Assembly: GCA_016704275.1 (NCBI GenBank)
Contig: JADJAK010000001.1
Span: 310,001 to 374,000 of the forward strand
DNA: 64,000 nt
Origin: Gemmatimonadota bacterium
Lineage (GTDB): Bacteria > Gemmatimonadota > Gemmatimonadetes > Gemmatimonadales > GWC2-71-9
Direction: 5' to 3'
Shown here: in pieces, positions 1 to 8,224 of the stretch
Layout of the letters: each line of letters opens with the position of its first letter
Numbering within the stretch: position 1 is the stretch's first letter
The notes under the pieces: generated by a model
Told to the model about the DNA's origin: nothing
Databases searched by the model: none
Seen by the model: only the letters and a program-made list of their open reading frames with translations
Translations under genes and position numbers: made by a program

Positions 1-311
1 TGCGGGCGTTGCGGACGACCTCCGCCCGGCTCGACTCGACGCTCGCCGGCGTCGACGCCCCGGCGCTCCAGGCGCGGCTCGACACCACCATGCGGTCGGC
101 GGGGAACCTCTCCGACCGGCTGGCGGCCACCAGTACCCGGGTCGATGCCATGCTGGCCCGGATCGAGCGCGGGGAAGGGACCCTCGGGAAGCTCGCCAGC
201 GATACCCTGCTCTACAGCGACCTTCGGCGCACGATGAAGGCAACGGCCGACCTGATCGACGAGATCAAGAAGAACCCCGGCAAGCTGGGCATCACCATCC
301 GGGTCTTCTAG
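1..311 (+). CDS. MlaD/Mce-family protein, C-terminal fragment
   Basis: The reading frame is open to the left edge, so this is the 3' end of a longer gene and its start lies outside the window. The visible ~100 residues are helical and end with the pattern GEGTLGKL (near residue 55), a tyrosine/leucine segment, and DEIKKNPGKLG just before the stop. That ending is characteristic of bacterial MlaD/Mce substrate-binding proteins of lipid ABC transporters (ABC-type phospholipid trafficking in the cell envelope). The N-terminal MCE domain is not visible, so the family call rests on the C-terminal signature only. The gene precedes folE on the same strand by about 100 bases. Confidence 0.7.
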   Translation, partial: RALRTTSARLDSTLAGVDAPALQARLDTTMRSAGNLSDRLAATSTRVDAMLARIERGEGTLGKLASDTLLYSDLRRTMKATADLIDEIKKNPGKLGITIRVF

Positions 312-407
312 GGAACCTGCCCCCGGTCGGTGGCGTATCCGAGGTTAGACTTTGGGGCGGCCCATCCGGTCGCCCCGTTCGTTGCGCGCCAATTCCCGGG
401 AGTTCCC

Positions 408-968
408 GTGTCCGACATGCAGCAGCACATCCGCGGCATCCTCCTCGCCCTGGGCGAGGACCCCGACCGTGACGGCCTTCAGAAGACGCCGGAGCGGGTC
501 GAGAAGGCGATGCAGTTCCTCACCCAGGGGTACCAGCAGAGCGCCGAGAAGGTGATCGGCGACGCGCTGTTCGAGGAGACGCACCACAACATGGTGCTGG
601 TCCGCGACATCGAGTTCTACTCGATGTGCGAGCACCACATGCTGCCGTTCTTCGGGAAGGCGCACGTCGCCTACATCCCGGGGGGGAAGATCGTCGGGCT
701 GTCGAAGATGGCGCGGGTGGTGGACGTGTTCGCGCGTCGCCTGCAGGTGCAGGAGCGGATGACGGACCAGATCGCCGACGCACTCGGCCAGCAATTGCAG
801 CCGCGGGGCGTCGGCGTGGTGATCGAGGCGCAGCACCTCTGCATGATGATGCGCGGCGTGCAGAAGCAGGACAGCAGCACGATCACCTCGGCGATGCGCG
901 GCGCCTTCCTCGACGACGCCGCGACGCGTGAGGAATTCCTCCGACTGGTGCACAGCCGCTCGCGATGA
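408..968 (+). CDS. folE: GTP cyclohydrolase I
   Basis: Converts GTP to 7,8-dihydroneopterin triphosphate, the first step of tetrahydrofolate/pterin synthesis. The protein carries the family signatures YSMCEHHMLPFFGKAH and CMMMRGVQK; their cysteines and histidine form the zinc site. The frame stays open to 330, but a GTG at 408 (or ATG at 417) gives the usual N-terminus leading into MQQHIRGIL and a normal length of about 186 residues, so 408 is chosen. It overlaps rnz downstream by four bases (ATGA), indicating translational coupling. It may supply folate for the C1 enzymes encoded at 57.6 kb, which is an inference. Confidence 0.93.
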   Translation: MSDMQQHIRGILLALGEDPDRDGLQKTPERVEKAMQFLTQGYQQSAEKVIGDALFEETHHNMVLVRDIEFYSMCEHHMLPFFGKAHVAYIPGGKIVGLSKMARVVDVFARRLQVQERMTDQIADALGQQLQPRGVGVVIEAQHLCMMMRGVQKQDSSTITSAMRGAFLDDAATREEFLRLVHSRSR

Positions 969-1894
969 TCCAGATCACCTTCCTTGGCACCAGTGCCGCG
1001 GTCCCGACGGTGGATCGCAACGTCGCCGCCCTGATGATCCAGCGGGCCGGCGAGTCGCTGCTGTTCGATTGCGGCGAGGGAACGCAGCGGCAGATGATGC
1101 GCTACGGCACCGGCTTTCTGGTGAACGAGATCTTCCTCACGCACTACCACACCGACCATACCCTCGGCATCCCGGGCCTGCTGCGCGGGATGTCGATGCA
1201 GGCGCGCACCGCACCGCTCCGCTTCTACGGCCCGCGAGGCGCCGAACGGACGATCGGTCAGCTGGTGGCGCTCGGGATGGATCGGACGAAGTTCGAGGTC
1301 GAGATCACCGAACTGAAGCCGGGCGACGTGCTGTCGCGCGGCGACTACGACCTGGTGGTCGGCGAGGCGGCGCACCGTGGCGAATGCCTGGCGTATGCGC
1401 TGGCTGAGCATGAGCGGCTCGGGCGATTCGATCCCGACTTGGCGCGGTCGCTTGGCATCCCCGAGGGACCGCTCTGGGGGAAGCTGCATCGTGGCGAGGC
1501 GGTGCCGGATGGCACCGGCCGGATGGTGACGTCGGAGACGCTGGTCGGTCCGTCGCGCCGCGGTCGCAAGGTGGTGTACACGGGCGACACGGTGCCCTGC
1601 GAGAGCGTGCGCACCCTGGCTCAGGGCGCGGACCTGCTGATCCACGAAGCGACGTTCGGCGAGGACGAAAAGGAGCGCGCCCTCGAGACGCGGCACAGCC
1701 TGGCGCGCGAGGCGGCGATGGTGGCCCGCGACGCAGGCGTCCGCCAGCTCTACCTCACCCACATCTCGGCGCGGTACAGCCGCGAGGCTCCCGAGCTTGC
1801 GGCGCAGGCGCGCGCGGTGTTTCCCGATACCACGATTGCACGGGACGGGATGATCGTCGAGGTCGGGTTCGGGGACGACGCGAAGTTGTCCTGA
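965..1894 (+). CDS. rnz: Ribonuclease Z
   Basis: Zinc-dependent endonuclease of the metallo-beta-lactamase fold that removes the 3' trailer from tRNA precursors. The metal-binding motif HYHTDH is at residues 60-65, the N-terminus MIQITFLGTSAAVPT is typical, and the later YTGDT and HISARYS motifs are present. The length of 309 residues is normal for the bacterial enzyme. It overlaps the folE stop by four bases. The next 430 bases downstream hold no gene. Confidence 0.95.
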   Translation: MIQITFLGTSAAVPTVDRNVAALMIQRAGESLLFDCGEGTQRQMMRYGTGFLVNEIFLTHYHTDHTLGIPGLLRGMSMQARTAPLRFYGPRGAERTIGQLVALGMDRTKFEVEITELKPGDVLSRGDYDLVVGEAAHRGECLAYALAEHERLGRFDPDLARSLGIPEGPLWGKLHRGEAVPDGTGRMVTSETLVGPSRRGRKVVYTGDTVPCESVRTLAQGADLLIHEATFGEDEKERALETRHSLAREAAMVARDAGVRQLYLTHISARYSREAPELAAQARAVFPDTTIARDGMIVEVGFGDDAKLS

Positions 1895-2323
1895 GCGATG
1901 CGCGCCAGCCGCGCGCAGTCGGCCCTGGCGCCCGCAGGGCGGCGGGGCCTCCGAAGCCGCGGTACTCGGTACTCCCGGCGGGCGGGCCCGACCTGGGGGC
2001 TCCGGTCTCGCGTGTTCCAAGCGTCTTCGCCGCGGCGCCCTTTCGGGCGCGGCAGGCCGCGCCCCGGGGGCGCCGCAATCGGCACGTCCGGCGGAGGGGA
2101 GGGCTCGACGACACGGAACCCGCTCGTCCGGCCCCCCAGCGCCGGGCCCGCCGAGGATCTGTTGTGATGTTGGGGGGCGCGCGGAGTCGGGGTCGTTGAC
2201 GCGAGGACCGTCCAGTCGCTCGCCGGGTGACCATCGGTCAATCGGGCCGGCGCCCGGCCGGCGTGCGACGTCGGACCGCAGCGTCAGCGAGCCCCGAGCC
2301 GTGCGCCCCGAACGGCGTGAAAG
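1895..2323. other. Intergenic, no gene recognised
   Basis: A very GC-rich stretch of about 430 bases between the convergent ends of rnz and the photolyase gene. It has several short GC-rich inverted repeats, for example around 2036-2075. Open frames exist on both strands but have the composition expected of chance frames in GC-rich DNA and match nothing recognisable. Confidence 0.5.
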
Positions 2324-3718
2324 TCACCCCATGCTTCGGACATACCGCTCCACGTCGAACTTGCCGGACGCCGCCTTGAGGGACATGTAGCGCACGGTGC
2401 CGAAGACCGGCCGACGGTAGAATGGACGGTCGAACTTCCCGAAGCACCAGAGGATGCCACCGTAGCTGTTCGGGTCGCGGCCATCGAGTGAGTACTTGTT
2501 GTTGAGGTGTTCCAGGAGCCGCATCGCGCGCTCCGGGTTTTCGGTCCAGCCGATAATGCTCTTCCCCCACAACATCCGCATGTAGTTGTGCATCCAGCCG
2601 TCGCGCAGGTAGGAGCGCTGCGCGGCGTTCCAGAGATCGTTGTCGGTCCGCGCAAACTCCAGCTCGTCGTCGCGGTAGAGGGTTCGCGGGTCATCGCTGT
2701 GGTCCGACAGCTCCTTCTGGGCCCACTCCGGCACGGCGGCCATGGTGCGGTGCCTCGGCTCGAAGCGGCAGAGGTTGAACGCGAGCTCGCGCCAGGTGAG
2801 GGTCTCGTCGAGAAACTTGTCGTACTGCTCTGACGGCCCCTCCGCCTTGGCGGTGAGCAGCATCTCGTGCACCGAGACGTGCCCGAAGTGGAGCCACGGC
2901 GACAGCTTCGAGGTGGCATCGACATTCGGGTCGTTGCGCTCGAGGTAGCGCGGCAGGCCGTGTTCCGCGAACCAGTCGAGCCGAGTGCGCGCGGCCACGC
3001 TGCCACCGCGCCAACCGCGCGCCGGTGCCACCGAATGGTCAATCGGACAGCCCGCGACCAGCGCCGCGATCCGTTCCTCAGTCACGACCGTCGGCTCGAA
3101 CGGCAGTGACACTGGGGTGGTGTGGCGCGGCGTGCTGTTCGGCACCGGCTGCAGCCAGCTGTCGAGGTCCTTCATCAGCACCGGGCGAATGTGCCGAGCA
3201 CCACTGAACGCCTTCTCCAACGACTGGGCCGGCACCACGGTCGCGGAATCGACCGCCACCACCGGCGCATCGATCGCCTCGCGCAACTGCTTGAGCTGCC
3301 GCGGCATGATGAAGGTCGGGAACCAGTCGGTCACCACCAGCGAGGCACGGGCGGCCAATGCCTTCAGGTTGGCGTGATGATCGACGCCCTTGCCCTGCAC
3401 CCGCTGGTCGAGGAAGTGGGCGAACTGGATCCCTTTCTTGGCGAACCCCGCCGCCATGTCGATCACCCCTTCGAGCATGAAGGTGTGGAATCGGTCACTC
3501 GCCCATGGGTAATCCGGCCGCAATGAGAAGTAGGCGAGCACCGGCACGCCGAGTTCATCCGCCTGCTCGATGGCATACTCGAGGGCGAAGTTGTCGTGCG
3601 CGCGCTGCGTGACCTGGATCCAGTACAGGACGAATTCGCCCCCCGCGCGGGGGCGGAGGTGGGAGGCGCCGGCGGGGAGCCAGAGACGGGAGTCGGCTAA
3701 CGGTGCGGAGGTGGGCAT
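2324..3718 (-). CDS. phrB: Class II deoxyribodipyrimidine photolyase
   Basis: FAD-dependent light-driven repair enzyme for cyclobutane pyrimidine dimers. The sequence follows the class II rather than class I pattern: an N-terminal LYWIQVTQRAHDNFALEYA segment, then in the C-terminal FAD domain LTWRELAFNLCRF, WMHNYMRMLWGK, and LDGRDPNSYGG followed by FGTVRYMS. The chosen start (MPTSAPLADSR) gives 464 residues. An upstream in-frame extension would run through a GTGACCT heptamer repeat and is unlikely to be translated. The gene stands alone and is divergent from the four-helix-bundle gene. Confidence 0.9.
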   Translation of the reverse strand: MPTSAPLADSRLWLPAGASHLRPRAGGEFVLYWIQVTQRAHDNFALEYAIEQADELGVPVLAYFSLRPDYPWASDRFHTFMLEGVIDMAAGFAKKGIQFAHFLDQRVQGKGVDHHANLKALAARASLVVTDWFPTFIMPRQLKQLREAIDAPVVAVDSATVVPAQSLEKAFSGARHIRPVLMKDLDSWLQPVPNSTPRHTTPVSLPFEPTVVTEERIAALVAGCPIDHSVAPARGWRGGSVAARTRLDWFAEHGLPRYLERNDPNVDATSKLSPWLHFGHVSVHEMLLTAKAEGPSEQYDKFLDETLTWRELAFNLCRFEPRHRTMAAVPEWAQKELSDHSDDPRTLYRDDELEFARTDNDLWNAAQRSYLRDGWMHNYMRMLWGKSIIGWTENPERAMRLLEHLNNKYSLDGRDPNSYGGILWCFGKFDRPFYRRPVFGTVRYMSLKAASGKFDVERYVRSMG

Positions 3719-3725
3719 TGTGAGT

Positions 3726-3764
3726 GTGACCAGTGACCTGTGACCTGTGACCTGTGACCTGTGA
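3726..3764. repeat. Heptamer array GTGACCW (family A)
   Basis: Five to six tandem 7-bp units GTGACC(T/A) just upstream of the photolyase start. The same family in the opposite orientation lies at 4214-4243, so the two arrays bracket the four-helix-bundle gene as an inverted pair. Confidence 0.9.
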
Positions 3765-3834
3765 TGCGGTGATTCGTGCCGCTGCGCGGCCAGGTGCGCC
3801 GCTGGCATGTGGGTACCCCGGAGAGCCTTCAGGG

Positions 3835-4203
3835 ATGCGTGATCACCGATCCCTCAAGGCGTGGGAGCATGCTCGGGTGCTGAGCCAGGCAGCCCACCAG
3901 TTCTCGGTTCGGGTTTGGCACCCGACTCTCGGGCCGGCGTTGGATCAACTCCGGCGCTCTTCCCTGTCCGTTCGGTTGAATCTCGTGGAAGGGTACTCAT
4001 GGCGGCCGAGCCCTCGCTGGCTACATCACCTGAGAATCGCGATGGGTTCGGCGGTCGAAACGACCGAGTGCCTCCGCTTCCTTGAGGAGGTTGGCGCTCT
4101 CTCGGCGCAGGAGGCGATGCTACTGCTCGGGGAGGCGCGCGTTGTGGAGCGGCTGATTTGGGGGCTCCTCCAGCGCGAGCGCGGCCCACAAGGACCCCGC
4201 TAG
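3835..4203 (+). CDS. Four-helix bundle protein (S23/IVS family)
   Basis: A 122-residue protein of the four-helix-bundle family first described from 23S rRNA intervening sequences; the molecular role of the family is not established. Recognisable elements are the N-terminal RSLKAWEHA, the central RLNLVEGYSW, and HLRIAMGSAVETTECLRFL. The start is the ATG at 3835; the open extension upstream lies in the repeat array. It sits between inverted heptamer arrays and upstream of tRNA-Ala on the same strand. No rRNA is nearby, so it is not in its classical intervening-sequence context. Confidence 0.8.
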   Translation: MRDHRSLKAWEHARVLSQAAHQFSVRVWHPTLGPALDQLRRSSLSVRLNLVEGYSWRPSPRWLHHLRIAMGSAVETTECLRFLEEVGALSAQEAMLLLGEARVVERLIWGLLQRERGPQGPR

Positions 4204-4213
4204 GACCCAAACC

Positions 4214-4243
4214 CTGGTCACAGGTCACTGGTTACAGGTCACC
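4214..4243. repeat. Heptamer array GTGACCW, reverse orientation
   Basis: Four imperfect units reading GGTCACAGGTCACTGG on the plus strand, the reverse complement of the array at 3726-3764. Confidence 0.8.
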
Positions 4244-4304
4244 GGGCAAGGCGCCCAGACTTGCTCCAGCCCCCCTGCCTCTCATATCTTGTCGGCCCCA
4301 ACAG

Positions 4305-4377
4305 GGGGCTGTAGCTCAGCTGGGAGAGCGCTGCATTCGCATTGCAGAGGTCAGGGGTTCGAACCCCCTCAGCTCCA
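4305..4377 (+). tRNA. tRNA-Ala(CGC)
   Basis: A 73-base cloverleaf. The acceptor arms GGGGCTG and CAGCTCC pair with a G3-U70 wobble, the classical alanine identity element. The anticodon stem CTGCA/TGCAG encloses loop TTCGCAT, giving anticodon CGC (reads GCG). The T arm AGGGGTTCGAACCCC is perfect. The CCA end is not encoded. An excellent terminator follows at once. Confidence 0.97.
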
Positions 4378-4379
4378 TC

Positions 4380-4415
4380 TGCCCGATCCGGTCCGCCGGT
4401 TCGGGCATTGTTTTT
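4380..4415 (+). terminator. Rho-independent terminator of tRNA-Ala
   Basis: TGCCCGA/TCGGGCA with an inner CCGG/CCGG forms an almost perfect hairpin, followed by TTGTTTTT. It lies three bases after the tRNA and ends 15 bases before the next start codon. Confidence 0.85.
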
Positions 4416-4430
4416 GCCCCCCAGCTGGGC

Positions 4431-6020
4431 ATGTCGCCCAAGCTCCTCGCCCTGACCACAACTGCCTCCGCCCTGAATCGACCCGTCGAGCCCCGACCGG
4501 TCGAGCCGTCGGCGCCCGCTGTCTCCCGGATTGCCTCGTCTCTGGACGGGGTGGCCGGGGGGCAGGCGGGTGCCACCCCCCTTCAGGTCCTGCCCAATTC
4601 CCGGGCGACCAAGGGGACGTCCATTCGGGCGCTTCGCGAGGATCCGTCCCCCGAGGGGGTCCGGCTGTCAGAAGTTGTAGGGGCGCTCTCCTTTGCCCTG
4701 GACCTCACCGAGGGCCAGCCGTTGGGGCACGCGGTCCGTACCACCCTTATTGGGATGCGGATCGCGGACCACCTCGGCCTCGCCGATGAACAGCGTTCGG
4801 CCCTCTTCTATACCCTCCTCCTCAAGGACCTCGGCTGCTCGTCCAATGCCGCCCGGCTCTCCTCCCTCTTCGGGGCGGACGATCGCCTGGTCAAGCATGC
4901 CTACAAGCTGACCGACTGGACCTCGACCTCCGACACCGCCAAGTACGTCTTCAAGTACTCGATGCCGGGGAAGTCGAAGGTCGCAAAGGCGTGGCGCACG
5001 CTGATGATCGGGCTCCGGAAGGAAGAGACCGAGGCCGAGGTGATCCAGACGCGCTGCGAGCGCGGCGCCGAGATCGCGCGGATGCTGCACCTGCCGCGTG
5101 GGGTGGCCGAGGGGATTCATTCACTTGACGAACATTGGGACGGCAACGGCAAGCCGTTCGGGACGCGCGGCTCGGGGATCCCGATGCTGTCGCGGATCGC
5201 CTGCCTGGCGCAGACCATGGAAGTCTTCGTCTCCTCGTTCGATGTCCGCACCGCGTACGAGATGGCGCATGCACGGCGTGGTCGCTGGTTTGACCCGGTG
5301 CTCGTCGATTGCCTCGACGCCTTCCAGATGGACAGCGAGTTCTGGGGCGGCCTGCAGCATGCCGACTCGCTCGCGGCGTTGCACGCCAAGGAGCCCGAGG
5401 ATCAGGTGATCCGGCTCGACGACGCACAGCTTGACACCGTGGCTGAGGCGTTCGCGCGGGTGATCGACGCGAAGTCGCCGTTCACCGCCACGCATTCGCA
5501 GAACGTCGCCATCCTCTCGGTGCGAACCGGTGAGGCGATGGGTCTCGACGCGCGCGAGCTGCGCACGCTCAAGCGCGCCGCGCTGCTGCACGACATCGGC
5601 AAGCTCGGCGTGAGCAACACGATCCTCGACAAGCCGGCCGCCCTCGACGACATCGAGTTCGAGTCGATGCGGCAGCACACCCGCTTCTCGCTCGAGATCC
5701 TCAAGCGCGTCTCCCGCTTCCGGCAGTTTGCCGCGACGGCGGCGGCGCACCACGAGCGGCTCGACGGCACCGGCTATCACCTGGGGCTGAAGGGCGACGA
5801 GATCGGCAAGCTGGCGCGGATTATCGCTGTCGCCGACGTGACCGAGGCGATCTCGGCTGACCGGCCGTATCGCTCGGGGATGCCGTTGCCGCAGGCGATC
5901 GGCGTGCTCGACGCGCTGGTGGCGAAGCAGCACCTCGACCCCGCCGCAACGGAAGCGCTCAAGGGGTGGTTCACCTGCCTCCCGGGGGCGCTCCCCCGGC
6001 AGGAGACCATGGCCGCCTAG
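4431..6020 (+). CDS. Tandem HD-domain protein with C-terminal HD-GYP-type domain
   Basis: A 529-residue cytoplasmic protein without signal or membrane segments. The C-terminal half is a HD-GYP-type domain: HDIGK at 387-391, HTRFSLEIL after it, and HHERLDGTGYH at 440-450, where the family GYP is GYH. The N-terminal half looks like a second, degenerate copy: the HD pair is replaced by KDLG at 132-135 and the second motif is DEHWDGNGKPFG at 233-244. HD-GYP proteins hydrolyse cyclic di-GMP, so the C-terminal domain could be a phosphodiesterase and the N-terminal one a regulatory or dimerisation copy (inference). The ATG at 4431 follows the tRNA terminator; the longer frame upstream crosses the tRNA and is rejected. 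Confidence 0.85.
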   Translation: MSPKLLALTTTASALNRPVEPRPVEPSAPAVSRIASSLDGVAGGQAGATPLQVLPNSRATKGTSIRALREDPSPEGVRLSEVVGALSFALDLTEGQPLGHAVRTTLIGMRIADHLGLADEQRSALFYTLLLKDLGCSSNAARLSSLFGADDRLVKHAYKLTDWTSTSDTAKYVFKYSMPGKSKVAKAWRTLMIGLRKEETEAEVIQTRCERGAEIARMLHLPRGVAEGIHSLDEHWDGNGKPFGTRGSGIPMLSRIACLAQTMEVFVSSFDVRTAYEMAHARRGRWFDPVLVDCLDAFQMDSEFWGGLQHADSLAALHAKEPEDQVIRLDDAQLDTVAEAFARVIDAKSPFTATHSQNVAILSVRTGEAMGLDARELRTLKRAALLHDIGKLGVSNTILDKPAALDDIEFESMRQHTRFSLEILKRVSRFRQFAATAAAHHERLDGTGYHLGLKGDEIGKLARIIAVADVTEAISADRPYRSGMPLPQAIGVLDALVAKQHLDPAATEALKGWFTCLPGALPRQETMAA

Positions 6021-6112
6021 GCCGTTCCGCCCCGACGCGCTGGCCTCCGGGCAGCGGGAGCCTTCCATCCCCTGATCGGTTCACCGTTGCGAGGGCCCCA
6101 TGGCGGCGAATC

Positions 6113-6658
6113 GTGCTGGCTGTGCTCTTCGTGTCGATCGCTGCGTGCAGCAAGCCCGCCGACGACGCGAGCAAGGACGCCGCTGCCGTGCCACCTGCCG
6201 CGAACGCAGCGGCCGACCGCGTCGCGCCGGTCGACTTCGGGCACGAGGAGCTCGAGGCATACGAGAAGGGGATCATCGCCGAGACGGAGCTGGCGGTCGC
6301 CGCCGAAGCGAAGGCCGCGAGTGCCGCGACCCCGGAGGCCCGGGCGGACGCCGGGCAGGCGAAGTGGGAGTCGGCGACGATCCCCGAGGCGGCCAAGGTG
6401 GTCGGGTTGAGCGAGGGGCGCTACCGCGAGGTCCGCGGCGCGATCAACCGGGCGTTCGAGAACCTCGACTACCAGGGGAAGATCGACGGGCCGATGGCGA
6501 TGGACACTATTCTGGCGTCGCCCCCGCTCAAGGCGCGGCTGACGGCCGATCCGTTTGGGCACCTCACGCCAACGGCGGCGGCGGGGCTCAAGGGGCGGCT
6601 GGACCGGCTGACGCCCCTCTGGATCAAGTACGTGCGGCTCACGGCGGCGTCGCAGTAG
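6113..6658 (+). CDS. Putative lipoprotein of unknown function, start uncertain
   Basis: The frame encodes a hydrophobic signal ending in the lipobox SIAAC, followed by an Ala/Pro-rich linker, an Ala/Glu-rich helical segment and a C-terminal region with YREVRGAINRAF. No known domain is recognised. The start is problematic. In this frame only GTG 6113 (signal of 11 residues, no positive charge) or a GTG at 5966 inside the previous gene is available. The positively charged stretch preceding the hydrophobic core (RAPWRR) is upstream of 6113. The best ribosome site plus ATG (GAGG, then ATG at 6100) is in another frame. A one-base indel near 6100-6112 may therefore exist. Confidence 0.6.
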   Translation: MLAVLFVSIAACSKPADDASKDAAAVPPAANAAADRVAPVDFGHEELEAYEKGIIAETELAVAAEAKAASAATPEARADAGQAKWESATIPEAAKVVGLSEGRYREVRGAINRAFENLDYQGKIDGPMAMDTILASPPLKARLTADPFGHLTPTAAAGLKGRLDRLTPLWIKYVRLTAASQ

Positions 6659-6661
6659 CGA

Positions 6662-7816
6662 CTAGGGCTTGGCGCCCGCGCTCACGAGCGGGTAGGTGGT
6701 GAGATAGGTCGCCATGTCGTCGTCGAAGCGGCGCATGATGATCGAGTTGCTGCCGAAGGCGATCACTTCCATCGAGTACTTGCCGCGCGGCGGGAGCACG
6801 AGCCGGGCGACGACCTTGCCCGCGCCATCGAGCGCCGTCCATACCGAGGCCGCCTTGTAGTCGCGTTGGTGGTGCATGATCCAGAGCCGGCCGAGCGGGT
6901 CCACATGCATTCGCCCGAAGAGGGGCCACTGTGTCGGCGACTCCATGGCCCGCATCCGTTCCATACGCTGCGTGACCTCCGCCGACGGGGTGTTGCGCGG
7001 GATGGTGTTCTTCATCGCGGTCTCGGCTTCATCGTCGGTGATCGGCGTCCGCGCGTCGCTGAATCGGATTGACTGCAGCGGCTTCCCGTTCACGTCGATG
7101 GTGCTGATCTGCGCGGTGCTCGGATTCCCCACCACGAGGCGCGACCCCGTCGCGATCGAGGTGAGTTCGGTCTGGGTCACGAAGCTGAAGGGCGGCCCTG
7201 CCCACTCGCCGAGCAGATTCAGGACTGTCCCATCGGTGTTGAGCCGGGTCAGTTTCGACGACGATGGTTTGCCCTGGCCGCCGAAAGCCGTCGCGGTGAG
7301 GGTGAACGTGCCATCGGCGAAGCAGGCGTCGAAGGGGAGGCTGCCGTTCCGCTCCTTCGGGATCGTGCGCACGACCTTGCCGGTCGCGTCGAGAATCGCG
7401 ATGCGCGCATTGTGGCTGTCATAGGCCACCACGGTGTCACCGCGGGTGGCGCACACCGACGTGAGGTAGCGGAACTCTTCCGGGCCTGCCCCTGATCGGC
7501 CCACGATCTTGATCAGCTTCCCCGCCTTGTCGAAGTAGTGGACCCGGACCACGTCGATCACGGCCATCCCGCCGGTCGAGAGGAGTGCGGCGCGGAGATA
7601 GCCCTGCTTGTGGTCGAACTCCTTTGCCGGGTCCTCGTTGAGGCCGCCGACTTCACTGAGTGGCTTGCCGAGGACGAGGTTGGCGGGGGCCGTGGCGAAC
7701 AGCGGGGTGGTGATGATCCGGACGCCGGCGCTGTCACGGGTGGAGCGCGCCTGGCCGCTGGCGGAGGAGACGGCAAGCAGGGTGAGGCCGAGGAGGAGCG
7801 GGCGGGAGGAGTGCAT
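6662..7816 (-). CDS. Exported six-bladed beta-propeller protein (paralogue 1)
   Basis: A 384-residue protein with a Sec signal peptide (MHSSRPLLLGLTLLAVSSASG, then QA). After DSAGVRIIT come repeats of about 40-50 residues with NHL/six-bladed propeller character. They include FDKAGKLIKIVGRSGAGPEEF, where the GxSGxGP turn is shared by four other proteins in this window. A role in binding or sensing an envelope ligand is usual for such folds, but no substrate can be deduced. It is monocistronic and convergent with the lipoprotein gene at 6113. Confidence 0.75.
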   Translation of the reverse strand: MHSSRPLLLGLTLLAVSSASGQARSTRDSAGVRIITTPLFATAPANLVLGKPLSEVGGLNEDPAKEFDHKQGYLRAALLSTGGMAVIDVVRVHYFDKAGKLIKIVGRSGAGPEEFRYLTSVCATRGDTVVAYDSHNARIAILDATGKVVRTIPKERNGSLPFDACFADGTFTLTATAFGGQGKPSSSKLTRLNTDGTVLNLLGEWAGPPFSFVTQTELTSIATGSRLVVGNPSTAQISTIDVNGKPLQSIRFSDARTPITDDEAETAMKNTIPRNTPSAEVTQRMERMRAMESPTQWPLFGRMHVDPLGRLWIMHHQRDYKAASVWTALDGAGKVVARLVLPPRGKYSMEVIAFGSNSIIMRRFDDDMATYLTTYPLVSAGAKP

Positions 7817-7977
7817 GCCTGGGTCCGGAGTTGGGGGCGGGCCGCGGTGATGTGGGGAGACTCCTGAGATATCCGTCCCATCTGGCAGGAGGGCAAGGGG
7901 TGGCGGTTCCGGCCCTAGGTGCCCTCCGGGAATTGCGCCTCCGGGCCGGTTCCGCTAATTTCGCCGGTCCAGACCAC

Positions 7978-8050
7978 TGCCCCTTGGTGTAACTGGCAAC
8001 ACGTCTGACTCTGGATCAGAAGAGTCCTGGTTCGATCCCAGGAGGGGCAA
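7978..8050 (+). tRNA. tRNA-Gln(CTG)
   Basis: A 73-base cloverleaf with acceptor TGCCCCT pairing to AGGGGCA and discriminator A. The anticodon stem TCTGA/TCAGA has loop CTCTGGA, giving anticodon CTG (reads CAG). The T arm CCTGGTTCGATCCCAGG is perfect. CCA is not encoded. Confidence 0.95.
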
Positions 8051-8057
8051 TACCGAA

Positions 8058-8090
8058 GGCCGGTCTCCGCAGTGCGGGGGCCGGCTTTTT
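8058..8090 (+). terminator. Rho-independent terminator of tRNA-Gln
   Basis: The outer stem GCCGG/CCGGC with inner CCGCA/TGCGG is followed by TTTTT, eight bases after the tRNA. Confidence 0.85.
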
Positions 8091-8224
8091 GGTCGTCTCC
8101 TCCCGAGTCGCCTCCTGAAGTTCCCCGATGAAACGCCGTATACGCCAGCCTACGCTTCGCCCATTCCAAGGGTAAAATCCGTTCGGGACCGTTGTCGCCC
8201 CAGCCCCTTCCTTGAGTTCCCCCC

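Noticed and set aside
4158..4430. N-terminal extension of the HD-GYP protein
   Set aside because: The extension would translate the tRNA-Ala gene and its terminator; the ATG at 4431 is used instead.
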